NCBI GenBank assembly: GCA_051745835.1
Contig: JBNJEL010000003.1
Span: forward strand, 1-39,796
DNA length: 39,796 nt
Source: JBNJEL01 sp051745835
Lineage (GTDB): Bacteria; Bacillota; Halanaerobiia; Halobacteroidales; Acetohalobiaceae
Reading direction: 5' to 3'
A program made the translations under genes and the position numbers. Shown in pieces: positions 1 through 7,422 of the stretch (positions are counted from its first letter, which is position 1; each line of letters opens with the position of its first letter). The notes beneath the pieces are model-generated. The model made no database searches. It was not told the origin of the DNA and saw only the letters and a program-made list of their open reading frames with translations.

Positions 1-2
1 AA

Positions 3-1010
3 GAAGTATTAGGTATAGTTGATGGCGGCTTTAATATTAATAGTGAGTTAACTTCAACTCGCCTCTATGAATTAGCTAAGATGGATGGAGCAATTGTCTT
101 AAGTAGTGATTGTGAACGAATCTTATGTGCTAATGTGCAGTTGGTACCCGATCCTTCTATTTCTTCCATGGAGACTGGTACGAGACATCGAGCTGCTGAA
201 CGAGTAGCTAAACAGACAGGAAAGTTAGTAATCTCTATTTCACAGCGTAGAGATATAATTTCATTATATAAGAATGATCAAAAGTATGTTCTAGAGGATA
301 TTAGAGTTATTTTAGCTAAGGCTAATCAAGCAATTCAGACTTTAGAAAAATACCGCAGCGTCTTAGATCAAACGTTAAATAAGTTAAGTGCATTAGAGTT
401 TCAGGATTTAGTAACAGTTTCTGAAGTAGCTACAGTCTTACAGCGTACTGAGATGGTGCTTAGAATTGGTAAAGAGATTGAACGTTATATTAGTGAGTTA
501 GGAACTGAAGGTCGATTAATTAATATGCAGTTAGAAGAACTGTTAGCTAATGTTAAAGATGAGGGTATCTTATTAATTAAAGATTATATTACCCAATCAC
601 AGATTGAGATGAACGAAGAGCTAGAAGAAGATGAAGAGATGGAACTTGATGAAGAAGATGCGGTTACTTCTCCTGAAGATATCTTAGATAATATATCTAA
701 TTTTGCTTCAGATGATTTAGTTAGCTTAACTACAATTAGTAAGAAGTTAGGCTATGGGGGGAACATGAGTGTATTAGATTTATCTGTGGCTCCACGAGGC
801 TATAGATTATTGCGTAAGATACCGCGGCTGCCGATGCCGGTAATTGAGAACTTAGTTGATAGCTTTAGTGATTTTCAAGCTATCTTAAATGCTTCCATTG
901 ATGAGTTAGATGATGTAGATGGTGTTGGAGAAGTAAGAGCTCAGGCAATAAAGGAAGGTTTAAAACGTTTAAGAGATCAGGCTTTATTGGAACAGCGAAT
1001 GTATCTCTAA
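3..1010 (+). CDS. disA: DNA integrity scanning diadenylate cyclase DisA (5' truncated)
   Basis: The open frame runs in from the left edge, so the true start lies outside the window; 335 residues are visible against about 355 usual for the family. DisA condenses two ATP into the second messenger c-di-AMP and scans DNA for branched structures. The catalytic DAC signatures are present: DGAIVLS and, about 45 residues later, GTRHRAAER. A helical linker follows, then a C-terminal helix-hairpin-helix DNA-binding domain (LDDVDGVGEVRAQAIKEG). An acidic insert (EELEEDEEMELDEEDA) sits in the linker. The identification is secure. In Bacillus, disA is likewise followed by yacL, ispD and ispF. Confidence 0.96.
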   Translation, partial: EVLGIVDGGFNINSELTSTRLYELAKMDGAIVLSSDCERILCANVQLVPDPSISSMETGTRHRAAERVAKQTGKLVISISQRRDIISLYKNDQKYVLEDIRVILAKANQAIQTLEKYRSVLDQTLNKLSALEFQDLVTVSEVATVLQRTEMVLRIGKEIERYISELGTEGRLINMQLEELLANVKDEGILLIKDYITQSQIEMNEELEEDEEMELDEEDAVTSPEDILDNISNFASDDLVSLTTISKKLGYGGNMSVLDLSVAPRGYRLLRKIPRLPMPVIENLVDSFSDFQAILNASIDELDDVDGVGEVRAQAIKEGLKRLRDQALLEQRMYL

Positions 1011-1039
1011 TTGATATTATCAAGAAATTGTGATATAAT
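1011..1039 (+). promoter_or_regulatory. Sigma-A-type promoter for carD
   Basis: TTGATA (1011-1016), a 17-base spacer and a perfect TATAAT (1034-1039) begin immediately after the disA stop codon. A start of transcription near 1046 would leave a leader of about 30 bases before the carD ATG. Called from consensus and spacing only. Confidence 0.75.
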
Positions 1040-1076
1040 AAATTAGGTTTATTATGCTTTAAATGGAGGGGTATCA

Positions 1077-1580
1077 ATGTTTGAATCTGGCGATAAAATA
1101 GTTTATCCCAATCACGGAGCCGGTACTATTACTGATGTGGAAGAAAAAGAAGTTTTAGGTGAGACAAAGAAGTATTATGTGATGCAGCTACCGATTGGTG
1201 AGATGAAAGTAATGATCCCGATGGATAATATTGAGGATATTGGAATTAGAGAGGTAATTAACTCTGAACGAGTAGATGATGTCTTTCAAGTACTCAAAGG
1301 TGAAAAGAGTGAGATGTCTCAGAATTGGAATCGTAGATATCGTGCTAATACTGAAAAGATAAAGAGTGGAGATATATTTGAAGTAGCTGAAGTAGTGAGG
1401 AATCTAACTTTAAGAGATATTGAAAAGGGCTTATCTACAGGTGAAAAGAAGATGTTAAGCAACTCTAGGCAGATTTTAATTAGTGAATTAGTGTTAGCTA
1501 AAGATGAAGATAAAGAAGTAATTGAAGAAGAGATTGATGAGATATTTTATGATGAAGAGCAAGAAGAGGAGGAAGAATAA
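1077..1580 (+). CDS. carD: CarD/CdnL-family RNA polymerase-binding transcription regulator
   Basis: A 167-residue protein beginning MFESGDKIVYPNHGAGTI, the hallmark start of the CarD/CdnL (CarD_TRCF) Tudor-like domain that binds the RNA polymerase beta subunit. The C-terminal half is helical and charged, matching the DNA-contacting part that stabilises open promoter complexes in the family. It ends in a strongly acidic tail (DEEQEEEEE). The ATG at 1077 has a GGAGGGG site 5' of it. It sits between disA and the PIN-TRAM gene, a known clostridial arrangement, and has its own promoter. Family assignment is firm; target promoters cannot be read from sequence. Confidence 0.93.
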   Translation: MFESGDKIVYPNHGAGTITDVEEKEVLGETKKYYVMQLPIGEMKVMIPMDNIEDIGIREVINSERVDDVFQVLKGEKSEMSQNWNRRYRANTEKIKSGDIFEVAEVVRNLTLRDIEKGLSTGEKKMLSNSRQILISELVLAKDEDKEVIEEEIDEIFYDEEQEEEEE

Positions 1581-1600
1581 CGTCAGGTTAACCTGACGTT
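1579..1600. promoter_or_regulatory. Perfect 22-base palindrome after carD (hairpin or operator)
   Basis: The arms AACGTCAGG and CCTGACGTT flank TTAA, giving a perfect 22-base palindrome that starts in the carD stop codon. As RNA it is a 9-bp stem with a 4-base loop followed by a weak T-rich stretch (TTTAATT), so it may be a leaky terminator between carD and the next gene. As DNA it could be a dimer-binding operator. The sequence does not decide between these. Confidence 0.55.
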
Positions 1601-1625
1601 TAATTGCTTGGGAGGAGGTGAAAAG

Positions 1626-2741
1626 ATGTTAAAACAGATTTGGCGGGGGATATGTACTATCTTAGGTGCTGTAGTTGGTTATCAGGTTATTGAAGTATTG
1701 GGTTTAGCTGAGAATTTAAGTAGTATTGACCAGCTAATTACCAGTAATCAGATTTATGGAATTGTTATTGGCGGATTAGTTGGTTTTCTTTTATTACCTA
1801 GAGCAGTTGAAAAATTATTTCAGGTTGTGTTAAATTTTGAAGATAAATTACAACGAGTGCCTTTTCAAGATATTATTGCCGGAACTGTTGGATTGACAAT
1901 CGGTTTGGTAATTGGCATTCTTTTAATTTTTGCTTTTCCATTATCTTCAATTCCGCAGTTTGGCCTTTCTTTGCAGGTATTAATTAATTTAGTATTAGGT
2001 TATCTGGGAGTTAATCTAGCAATTAAGAAACGGGAAGAGTTCTTTAAGCTCTTTGAATCTCTACCAACTATCTTTAGTAAGGGTAATCTACTTAAAAGCA
2101 AAGAAAATGTTCAAGATAATGACCAAATTCAAGCACCATGTAAAATCTTAGATACAAGTGTAATTATTGATGGTAGAATAGCTGATATCTGCCAAACTGG
2201 CTTTATAGATGGAGTTTTTGTTGTACCTGAGTTTGTATTAGAGGAACTACAACATATAGCTGATTCAGCTGAACTATTAAAACGTAATCGTGGTCGTAGA
2301 GGTTTGGATATTCTTAATAAGATGCAACAGGAGTTAGATGTGCCGGTTGAAATCTATGAAGGCGACTTTGAAGATATTGATGAAGTAGATAGTAAGTTAG
2401 TCAAATTAGCTAAGGTATTGGATGGTAAAGTAATTACTAACGACTATAATCTAAATAAGGTTTCTGAATTACAGGGCGTTTCTGTCTTAAATATTAATGA
2501 ATTAGCTAATGCAGTTAAGCCGGTAGTTCTACCTGGTGAAGAGATGACAGTAGAGATTATTAAAGAGGGTAAAGAGCCAGGACAAGGAGTTGGCTACTTA
2601 GATGATGGTACAATGATAGTAGTTGATGATGGTAAGCAGCATATTGGTGATGAGATTGATGTTTTAGTGACTAGTGTATTACAGACAGCAGCTGGTAGAA
2701 TGATTTTTGCTAAACCTAAAGTAGCAGAACAGGCATTATAA
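1626..2741 (+). CDS. yacL: Membrane-anchored PIN-TRAM domain protein (YacL family)
   Basis: 371 residues. The N-terminal 120 or so residues hold about four hydrophobic segments. A PIN nuclease-like domain starts at ILDTSVIIDGRI (around residue 175) with the acidic residues expected for metal binding (D of LDTS, E of VLEELQ, D of ITNDYNL). A C-terminal TRAM domain follows (PGQGVGYLDDGTMIVVDDG), a predicted RNA-binding fold. The ATG at 1626 follows GGGAGGAGGTG; an in-frame TTG at 1608 would overlap that ribosome site and is rejected. The family is common next to disA or radA in Firmicutes. The nuclease substrate is unknown. Confidence 0.9.
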   Translation: MLKQIWRGICTILGAVVGYQVIEVLGLAENLSSIDQLITSNQIYGIVIGGLVGFLLLPRAVEKLFQVVLNFEDKLQRVPFQDIIAGTVGLTIGLVIGILLIFAFPLSSIPQFGLSLQVLINLVLGYLGVNLAIKKREEFFKLFESLPTIFSKGNLLKSKENVQDNDQIQAPCKILDTSVIIDGRIADICQTGFIDGVFVVPEFVLEELQHIADSAELLKRNRGRRGLDILNKMQQELDVPVEIYEGDFEDIDEVDSKLVKLAKVLDGKVITNDYNLNKVSELQGVSVLNINELANAVKPVVLPGEEMTVEIIKEGKEPGQGVGYLDDGTMIVVDDGKQHIGDEIDVLVTSVLQTAAGRMIFAKPKVAEQAL

Positions 2742-2915
2742 TATATTATTATAATTTTATAATTAATAATTGTTGTTAATTTATGTAAGTTAATAAATTT
2801 TAGTTATAGAGATTATAACAGCAAGAAAATACTATTCAACATGTGCTGAAAAACTATCATTTAGATTAAATATAAATTAGTAATAAATAGGATTGGTATA
2901 GGTGGTTAGGTAAGA
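2742..2915. other. AT-rich spacer before ispD
   Basis: No gene is visible in these 174 bases. There is no clear -35/-10 pair or strong GC hairpin. A small dyad, GTTATA (2803-2808) and TATAAC (2814-2819), is present but may be chance in such AT-rich sequence. The ispD ribosome site (AGGTGG region) lies at the end. Confidence 0.5.
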
Positions 2916-3605
2916 ATGGATCAAATTTTAGCAGTAGTACCTGCTGCTGGTCAGGGTAGTAGGATGAACAGTAAGTTAAATAAACAGTACCTATCTTTAT
3001 TAGATAAACCAGTGGTAGCTCATACGATTGAGACTTTAGAAAATTGTGATTTAATTAATGAGATAATAGTTGTAGCCTGTGCTGATGAAATTGATTACTG
3101 TAAACAAGAGGTGATCAAACAGTATAATTGCTCTAAAGTAAGTAAGGTTATCAGTGGAGGAGCTAGTAGACAACAGTCGGTTTATCAAGGGCTACAAGCA
3201 GTTAATGAAGCAGATTATGTTTTAGTTCATGATGGGGCTCGACCTCTAATAACTGAATCTATATTACAACAAGCGATTAAAGAAGTTAAGATTAATAAAG
3301 CAGTAGGTGTGGCTGTACCAGTTAAGGATACGATTAAGATAGTTGATGAAGAGGGCTATGTTGTTCAAACTCCTAATCGTGATCAGCTATGGGCAATTCA
3401 GACCCCGCAGGTTTTTGCCTATCAATTGATTATGAAAGCTTATCAGCAGGCTGCAGCACAAAAGATTACTGCTACTGATAGTTCACAATTAGTAGAAGAG
3501 TTCGGTCAGCGAGTTAAGTTAGTTCAAGGTAGTTATGAAAATCTAAAAGTAACGACTCCAGAAGATTTAATTATTGCAGAAGCAATCATGCAGAGGAGGA
3601 TTTGA
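2916..3605 (+). CDS. ispD: 2-C-methyl-D-erythritol 4-phosphate cytidylyltransferase IspD
   Basis: 229 residues, normal length. IspD transfers CMP from CTP to methylerythritol phosphate, the third step of the MEP route to isoprenoid precursors, in the cytosol. The nucleotide-binding loop PAAGQGSRMNS is at the N-terminus; VHDGARPL and ATDSSQLVEEFG, both family signatures, follow. The start is ATG at 2916 with a modest ribosome site. The stop overlaps the ispF ATG by one base (TGATG), implying translational coupling with the next MEP gene. Confidence 0.96.
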   Translation: MDQILAVVPAAGQGSRMNSKLNKQYLSLLDKPVVAHTIETLENCDLINEIIVVACADEIDYCKQEVIKQYNCSKVSKVISGGASRQQSVYQGLQAVNEADYVLVHDGARPLITESILQQAIKEVKINKAVGVAVPVKDTIKIVDEEGYVVQTPNRDQLWAIQTPQVFAYQLIMKAYQQAAAQKITATDSSQLVEEFGQRVKLVQGSYENLKVTTPEDLIIAEAIMQRRI

Positions 3606-4078
3606 TGCGAGTTGGTATCGGTTATGATGTCCATCGTTTAGCAGCAGGTGAAGAACTAATATTAGGTGGAGTGAAGATAAATCATCAGTTAGGATTAGAA
3701 GGTCATTCCGACGCTGATGTATTAGTCCATGCTATTATGGATAGTCTATTAGGTGCTGTAGGTGCAGGGGATATTGGTCAGCACTTTCCGGATTCAGATG
3801 AAACGTATGAAAATATCTCTAGCTTACAGTTATTAACTGAGGTAGTGACTATTTTAAAAGATAGAGGATATCAAGTAAATAATTTAGATGCTACAGTTAT
3901 AGCCCAAGCGCCTAAAGTAGCTCCTTATTTAGAAGAGATGAAAGAGAAGATTGCTAATTTATTGGGGATATCTTTAACAGCAATTAATCTTAAAGCTACT
4001 ACTACTGAGAAGCTAGGGTTTATTGGTGCTAAAGAAGGAATTGCTGCTCAAGCAATTGCCAGCGTAGAAAGAGTATAA
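3605..4078 (+). CDS. ispF: 2-C-methyl-D-erythritol 2,4-cyclodiphosphate synthase IspF
   Basis: 157 residues. It cyclises CDP-methylerythritol 2-phosphate to MEcPP with loss of CMP. Zinc-binding signature GYDVHRL at the N-terminus, then LEGHSDADVLVHAIMDSLLG and GDIGQHFPD, then TTTEKLGFIG near the C-terminus, all typical. The ATG at 3605 overlaps the ispD stop by one base and is preceded by GAGGAGG; an in-frame TTG one codon earlier (3602) is not preferred. Homotrimeric cytosolic enzyme in the family. Confidence 0.96.
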   Translation: MRVGIGYDVHRLAAGEELILGGVKINHQLGLEGHSDADVLVHAIMDSLLGAVGAGDIGQHFPDSDETYENISSLQLLTEVVTILKDRGYQVNNLDATVIAQAPKVAPYLEEMKEKIANLLGISLTAINLKATTTEKLGFIGAKEGIAAQAIASVERV

Positions 4079-4097
4079 TTAGGAGGAGATTTAAAGT

Positions 4098-4874
4098 ATG
4101 CTTGTTAAGGATATAATGGTTGAAGATGTAATTTCTGTAGCTCAAGATGTTTCAATTTCAGAAGCCGAGAGAGTAATGACAGTTAATGATATTGGACGAT
4201 TAATAGTAGAGAATGAAGCAGGAGAAGTTGTAGGAATCATAACTGATGGTGATTTAGTTAAACAGCGCAACTTCGATTTAGCAGTAGAGGAAATTATGAC
4301 TAGCGATTTGATTAAAGCTTATAGTGATCAATCAATTCAAGAAGTAGCTCAGATAGTGTCAGATAATCAGATTGGTGGAGTTCCGATTTTTTCTGCAGAA
4401 GGCGAAGAGTTGGTCGGAATAGTAACTACTGACGATATTGTCTCAGGCTATATGCGGGAAGAAAACAAAGAAGAGCTTAGTCCTGAGAATTCAGCTATTT
4501 ATTTAGCGATGACTAGCACACGAAAGTATGAGAATTACTGGCTAGATAAGATTAAAGGATATGGTTATCAAGCAGCTATTACTCAGACTGGAGCCAAGGC
4601 TGAGGATTTACCAATTAAGTTAAGAGAGAGCGCTACAGTAGCTGCTATTGCCCGGCAAGTAATTAATGAGAAAGCTAAAGAGAAGGTTGCTGTCTCTAAT
4701 GCAGTACGTGATGTCTATAATCAACTAAATTTAATCAATCCCGGTTTAGGTGGCGGATTTAAAGTAGCTATTGTTCGTGGTAAAGGTAAGGTTGCTGTAG
4801 CAGCCTTTGGTAAGTTTGGTCATGCACTAGTTGATGGGCCAGATCAGATTGCTTTAGGTACTAGTGTGATTTAG
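4098..4874 (+). CDS. Tandem CBS-domain protein with HutP-like C-terminal domain
   Basis: 258 residues in two parts. Residues 1-120 are two CBS domains (MVEDVISVAQDVSI, then MTSDLIKAYSDQSIQE and VGIVTTDDIV), a module that usually binds adenosine nucleotides such as AMP, ATP or c-di-AMP. Residues about 133-258 resemble HutP, the histidine-dependent RNA-binding antiterminator: AIYLAMTSTRKYENYWLDKI, then FKVAIVRGKGKVAVAAFG and a terminal HALVDGPDQIALGTSVI, which parallels the family's VLRG, IAVSLYGTIGAP and GVGINHI blocks. The HutP histidine cluster (HALYHATMEALH in Bacillus) is not kept; the matching stretch reads AVSNAVRDVYNQLN. It follows ispF by 19 bases with an AGGAGG site, so it is probably cotranscribed with the MEP genes. 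CBS part certain; HutP similarity inferred by eye; ligand and target unknown. Confidence 0.72.
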   Translation: MLVKDIMVEDVISVAQDVSISEAERVMTVNDIGRLIVENEAGEVVGIITDGDLVKQRNFDLAVEEIMTSDLIKAYSDQSIQEVAQIVSDNQIGGVPIFSAEGEELVGIVTTDDIVSGYMREENKEELSPENSAIYLAMTSTRKYENYWLDKIKGYGYQAAITQTGAKAEDLPIKLRESATVAAIARQVINEKAKEKVAVSNAVRDVYNQLNLINPGLGGGFKVAIVRGKGKVAVAAFGKFGHALVDGPDQIALGTSVI

Positions 4875-4897
4875 ATTAGATCAAAATTTAAGTATGT

Positions 4898-4926
4898 TTG
4901 TAATGATTGGCGATTTAGTTTATAAT
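4898..4926 (+). promoter_or_regulatory. Candidate sigma-A promoter for gltX
   Basis: TTGTAA (4898-4903), a 17-base spacer and perfect TATAAT (4921-4926), ending 49 bases before the gltX ATG. It lies after the stop of the CBS gene. Consensus match only. Confidence 0.65.
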
Positions 4927-4975
4927 ATTGATAGTTAATATTTCGAAATTTAAATTAGATAGGAAGGGGAAAATC

Positions 4976-6442
4976 ATGGCAGATACTCGCGTAAGATTTG
5001 CACCAAGTCCAACAGGACAGATTCATATTGGTAATATTCGCACGGCATTATTTACTTGGCTCTATGCTCAGAAGAAAGATGGTAGTGCTGTATTAAGAAT
5101 TGAAGATACTGACCAGGCTCGTTCTACAACTGAGTTTGAAAAGATTATTCAACAAGAGATGGAATGGCTCGGTTTAGAATGGGATGAAGGTGTGCAAGCA
5201 GGCGGTGATTATGGACCTTATCGTCAAAGTGAACGCTTAGACATCTATCAAGAATACATAGAGCAATTAATTGCTGAAGATAAAGCCTACTATTGTTATT
5301 GTACAGAAGAAGAATTAGAAGCAAGACGGAAAGCAGCTAAGGAACGTGGTGAAGCTCCAAGATATGATGGACGCTGTCGGGATTTAACTCCAGCAGAACA
5401 AGAAGAGTTAGCAGCTGAAGGTAGAGAACCGGTAGTTCGCTTTAAATCTCCATTACAAGAAGAAGAGATAGTGGTTGAAGATTTAGTTCATGGGCAAGTA
5501 GAGTTTAGTAGTGATGTATTAGATGATTTTGTAATTGTGAAGTCTGATGGAATTCCTACTTATAATTTTGCAGTTGTAGTTGATGACCATTTAATGGAGA
5601 TTAGTCATGTGATTCGCGGCGAAGATCACTTATCTAATACTCCTAAGCAGTTACTAATTTATGAAGCATTTGATTGGCAGCCGCCGGAATTTGCTCACTT
5701 ACCTATGATTTTAGGGTCTGATAAGTCTAAACTGAGTAAACGTAGCGGTGAAGCTTATGTCTATGTCAGCGAGTACCGCAAGAAAGGTTACTTACCGGAA
5801 GCATTAATTAATTTCTTAACTCTATTAGGCTGGTCGCCGGAGAAGGATGAAGAACTATTTACAGTTGAGGAGATTATTGATCGCTTCTCGCTAACTCGTA
5901 TTAATAATAGTCCAGCTGTCTTTGATGTAGAGAAGTTAGATTGGATGAATGGACACTACATTAGAGAGGCTAAGTTAGATAGAATTGTAGACTTAGCAAT
6001 TCCTTATTTGCAAGATGCTGGTTATCTTGGTCAAGATCTAAGTGAAGATGATTATCAAGAGTTACGTCAGCTCGTTGATGTAGTTCGTGACTCATTAGAT
6101 TATGTAGCTGAGATTGTTGATCATGTCGATATCTTCTTTGGCGAATTAGAGTATGAGAATAGAGAAGAGGTTATCGAGTGCTTTAGACAGGATGATGTGG
6201 ATTTAGTGCTAGAGACGCTCAAAGAGAGATTAAAAGCTTTAGATGATTATAGTTCGGAAGCTGTCTTAGAAGAATTAAGGGAAATCTTAAATGATCTACC
6301 AGTTGGTGGTCGACTTTTCTATCATCCGACACGTTATGCTTTAACTGGTCAGGACTCGGGTCCGGAGCTATATCAGATTATCTCTATTCTAGGCAAAGAG
6401 GAGACTGTTGCTCGTTTAGACCAAGCGCTAGATTTAATTTAG
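4976..6442 (+). CDS. gltX: Glutamyl-tRNA synthetase
   Basis: 488 residues, class I aminoacyl-tRNA synthetase. The HIGH-type motif (PSPTGQIHIGNIRTA) lies near the N-terminus and the KMSKS-type motif (DKSKLSKRSG) near residue 250. A CYC...C cluster (AYYCYCTEEE and RYDGRCRDL) corresponds to the zinc-binding region of some family members. The start is ATG at 4976 behind AGGAAGGGG; a TTG 48 bases upstream in frame has no ribosome site and would overlap the promoter's start region. Many Firmicutes enzymes also charge tRNA-Gln for amidotransferase correction; this cannot be judged here. Followed by the cysteine T-box and cysE, as in Bacillus. Confidence 0.96.
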   Translation: MADTRVRFAPSPTGQIHIGNIRTALFTWLYAQKKDGSAVLRIEDTDQARSTTEFEKIIQQEMEWLGLEWDEGVQAGGDYGPYRQSERLDIYQEYIEQLIAEDKAYYCYCTEEELEARRKAAKERGEAPRYDGRCRDLTPAEQEELAAEGREPVVRFKSPLQEEEIVVEDLVHGQVEFSSDVLDDFVIVKSDGIPTYNFAVVVDDHLMEISHVIRGEDHLSNTPKQLLIYEAFDWQPPEFAHLPMILGSDKSKLSKRSGEAYVYVSEYRKKGYLPEALINFLTLLGWSPEKDEELFTVEEIIDRFSLTRINNSPAVFDVEKLDWMNGHYIREAKLDRIVDLAIPYLQDAGYLGQDLSEDDYQELRQLVDVVRDSLDYVAEIVDHVDIFFGELEYENREEVIECFRQDDVDLVLETLKERLKALDDYSSEAVLEELREILNDLPVGGRLFYHPTRYALTGQDSGPELYQIISILGKEETVARLDQALDLI

Positions 6443-6499
6443 TATGTTGAAGTGATAATTAAATATTCTAATAGCGACTAATCAGGATTATAGTAGGTT

Positions 6500-6720
6500 A
6501 GTATGAGAAGATAGAGAGTAGGTGTCAGAGGCTGAAAGCACCTATGTTGATTAACCGAATTGCACCTGAGAGCTGTATATCTGAAGAGAAGTAGGAGATA
6601 TCGTGTAGTAAGCGTTAATTACTTTAAGTGAATCAGCTAAGTGGCTGATTAAACAGAGTGGAACCACGGCCTTTCGTCTCTGTAGTTAATTACTACGGGA
6701 TGAGAGGTTTTATTTTATTT
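6500..6720 (+). promoter_or_regulatory. T-box leader, tRNA-Cys responsive, upstream of cysE-cysS
   Basis: This leader fills most of the 306-base gap between gltX and cysE. The T-box core AGAGTGGAACCACGG is at 6655-6669. Antiterminator arms CAGAG (6654-6658) and CTCTG (6678-6682) compete with a terminator stem whose arms are 6670-6686 and 6692-6707, followed by TTTTATTTTATTT. A stem-III-like hairpin AATCAGC/GCTGATT is at 6631-6650. The likely specifier TGC (cysteine) is at 6561-6563. The variable base in TGGA is A, which pairs with U73, the discriminator known for tRNA-Cys. Uncharged tRNA-Cys should therefore switch on cysE and cysS. A weak promoter, TTCTAA (6466) and TATAGT (6489), may precede it. 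Confidence 0.9.
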
Positions 6721-6748
6721 AAAGAGGTAAAGGGGGAGCTAATATAAG

Positions 6749-7384
6749 ATGTTGCAGGCTATTAAAGCCGACATTGAAGCTGTTTTTAAGCGAGACCCTG
6801 CTGCTAGAAATTTATTAGAGGTGCTGCTGACTTATTCCGGCTTACATGCTATTATAATGCATAGATTAGCACACTGCTTATATAATAAAAAGTTATTCTT
6901 AATCTCTCGAATTATATCTCAAATTAGTCGTTTTCTAACCGGAATTGAGATTCATCCCGGAGCCGAAATTGGGGAGGGCTTCTTTATTGACCACGGGATG
7001 GGAGTAGTGATTGGTGAAACTACTAAAACAGGTGAGAATGTAACTATCTATCAGGGAGTAACCTTAGGCGGAACAGGTAAAGAGACAGGCAAACGTCATC
7101 CAACATTAGGTGATAACGTAATGGTGAGTGCTGGTGCTAAAGTTTTAGGTTCAATTGAAGTAGGAGATAATGTTAAGATTGGAGCAGGAGCAGTAGTCTT
7201 AGAATCAGTACCTGAAAATACAACGGTGGTAGGCGTACCGGGTAAAGTTGTCATTCAAGATGGACAGCGTGTTCGTGGTGAGATTGATTTAGAGCATGGT
7301 GACTTGCCCGATCCAGTGGCAGAAATGTTACAGTGTATGAATCACAGGATTGAAAGATTAGAAAAAGAGTTGAATAATAATTAA
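6749..7384 (+). CDS. cysE: Serine O-acetyltransferase
   Basis: 211 residues. It acetylates L-serine with acetyl-CoA, the committed step of cysteine synthesis. The N-terminal helical region is followed by left-handed beta-helix hexapeptide repeats (IHPGAEIGEGFFIDHGMG, then VTIYQGVTLGGTGKETGKRH) and the acyltransferase end VGVPGKVV. Catalytic His and Asp of the FIDHGMG segment are present. ATG at 6749 follows GGGGGAG. It is the first gene behind the tRNA-Cys T-box and is followed 38 bases later by cysS, so synthesis and charging of cysteine share one switch. Confidence 0.95.
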   Translation: MLQAIKADIEAVFKRDPAARNLLEVLLTYSGLHAIIMHRLAHCLYNKKLFLISRIISQISRFLTGIEIHPGAEIGEGFFIDHGMGVVIGETTKTGENVTIYQGVTLGGTGKETGKRHPTLGDNVMVSAGAKVLGSIEVGDNVKIGAGAVVLESVPENTTVVGVPGKVVIQDGQRVRGEIDLEHGDLPDPVAEMLQCMNHRIERLEKELNNN

Positions 7385-7422
7385 GTAGGGGTTTATAATG
7401 ACTACCAAAGGAGGAGTTAAAG

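Noticed and set aside
2803..2819. GTTATA/TATAAC dyad before ispD.
   Set aside because: All but two base pairs are A-T in very AT-rich sequence; likely chance.
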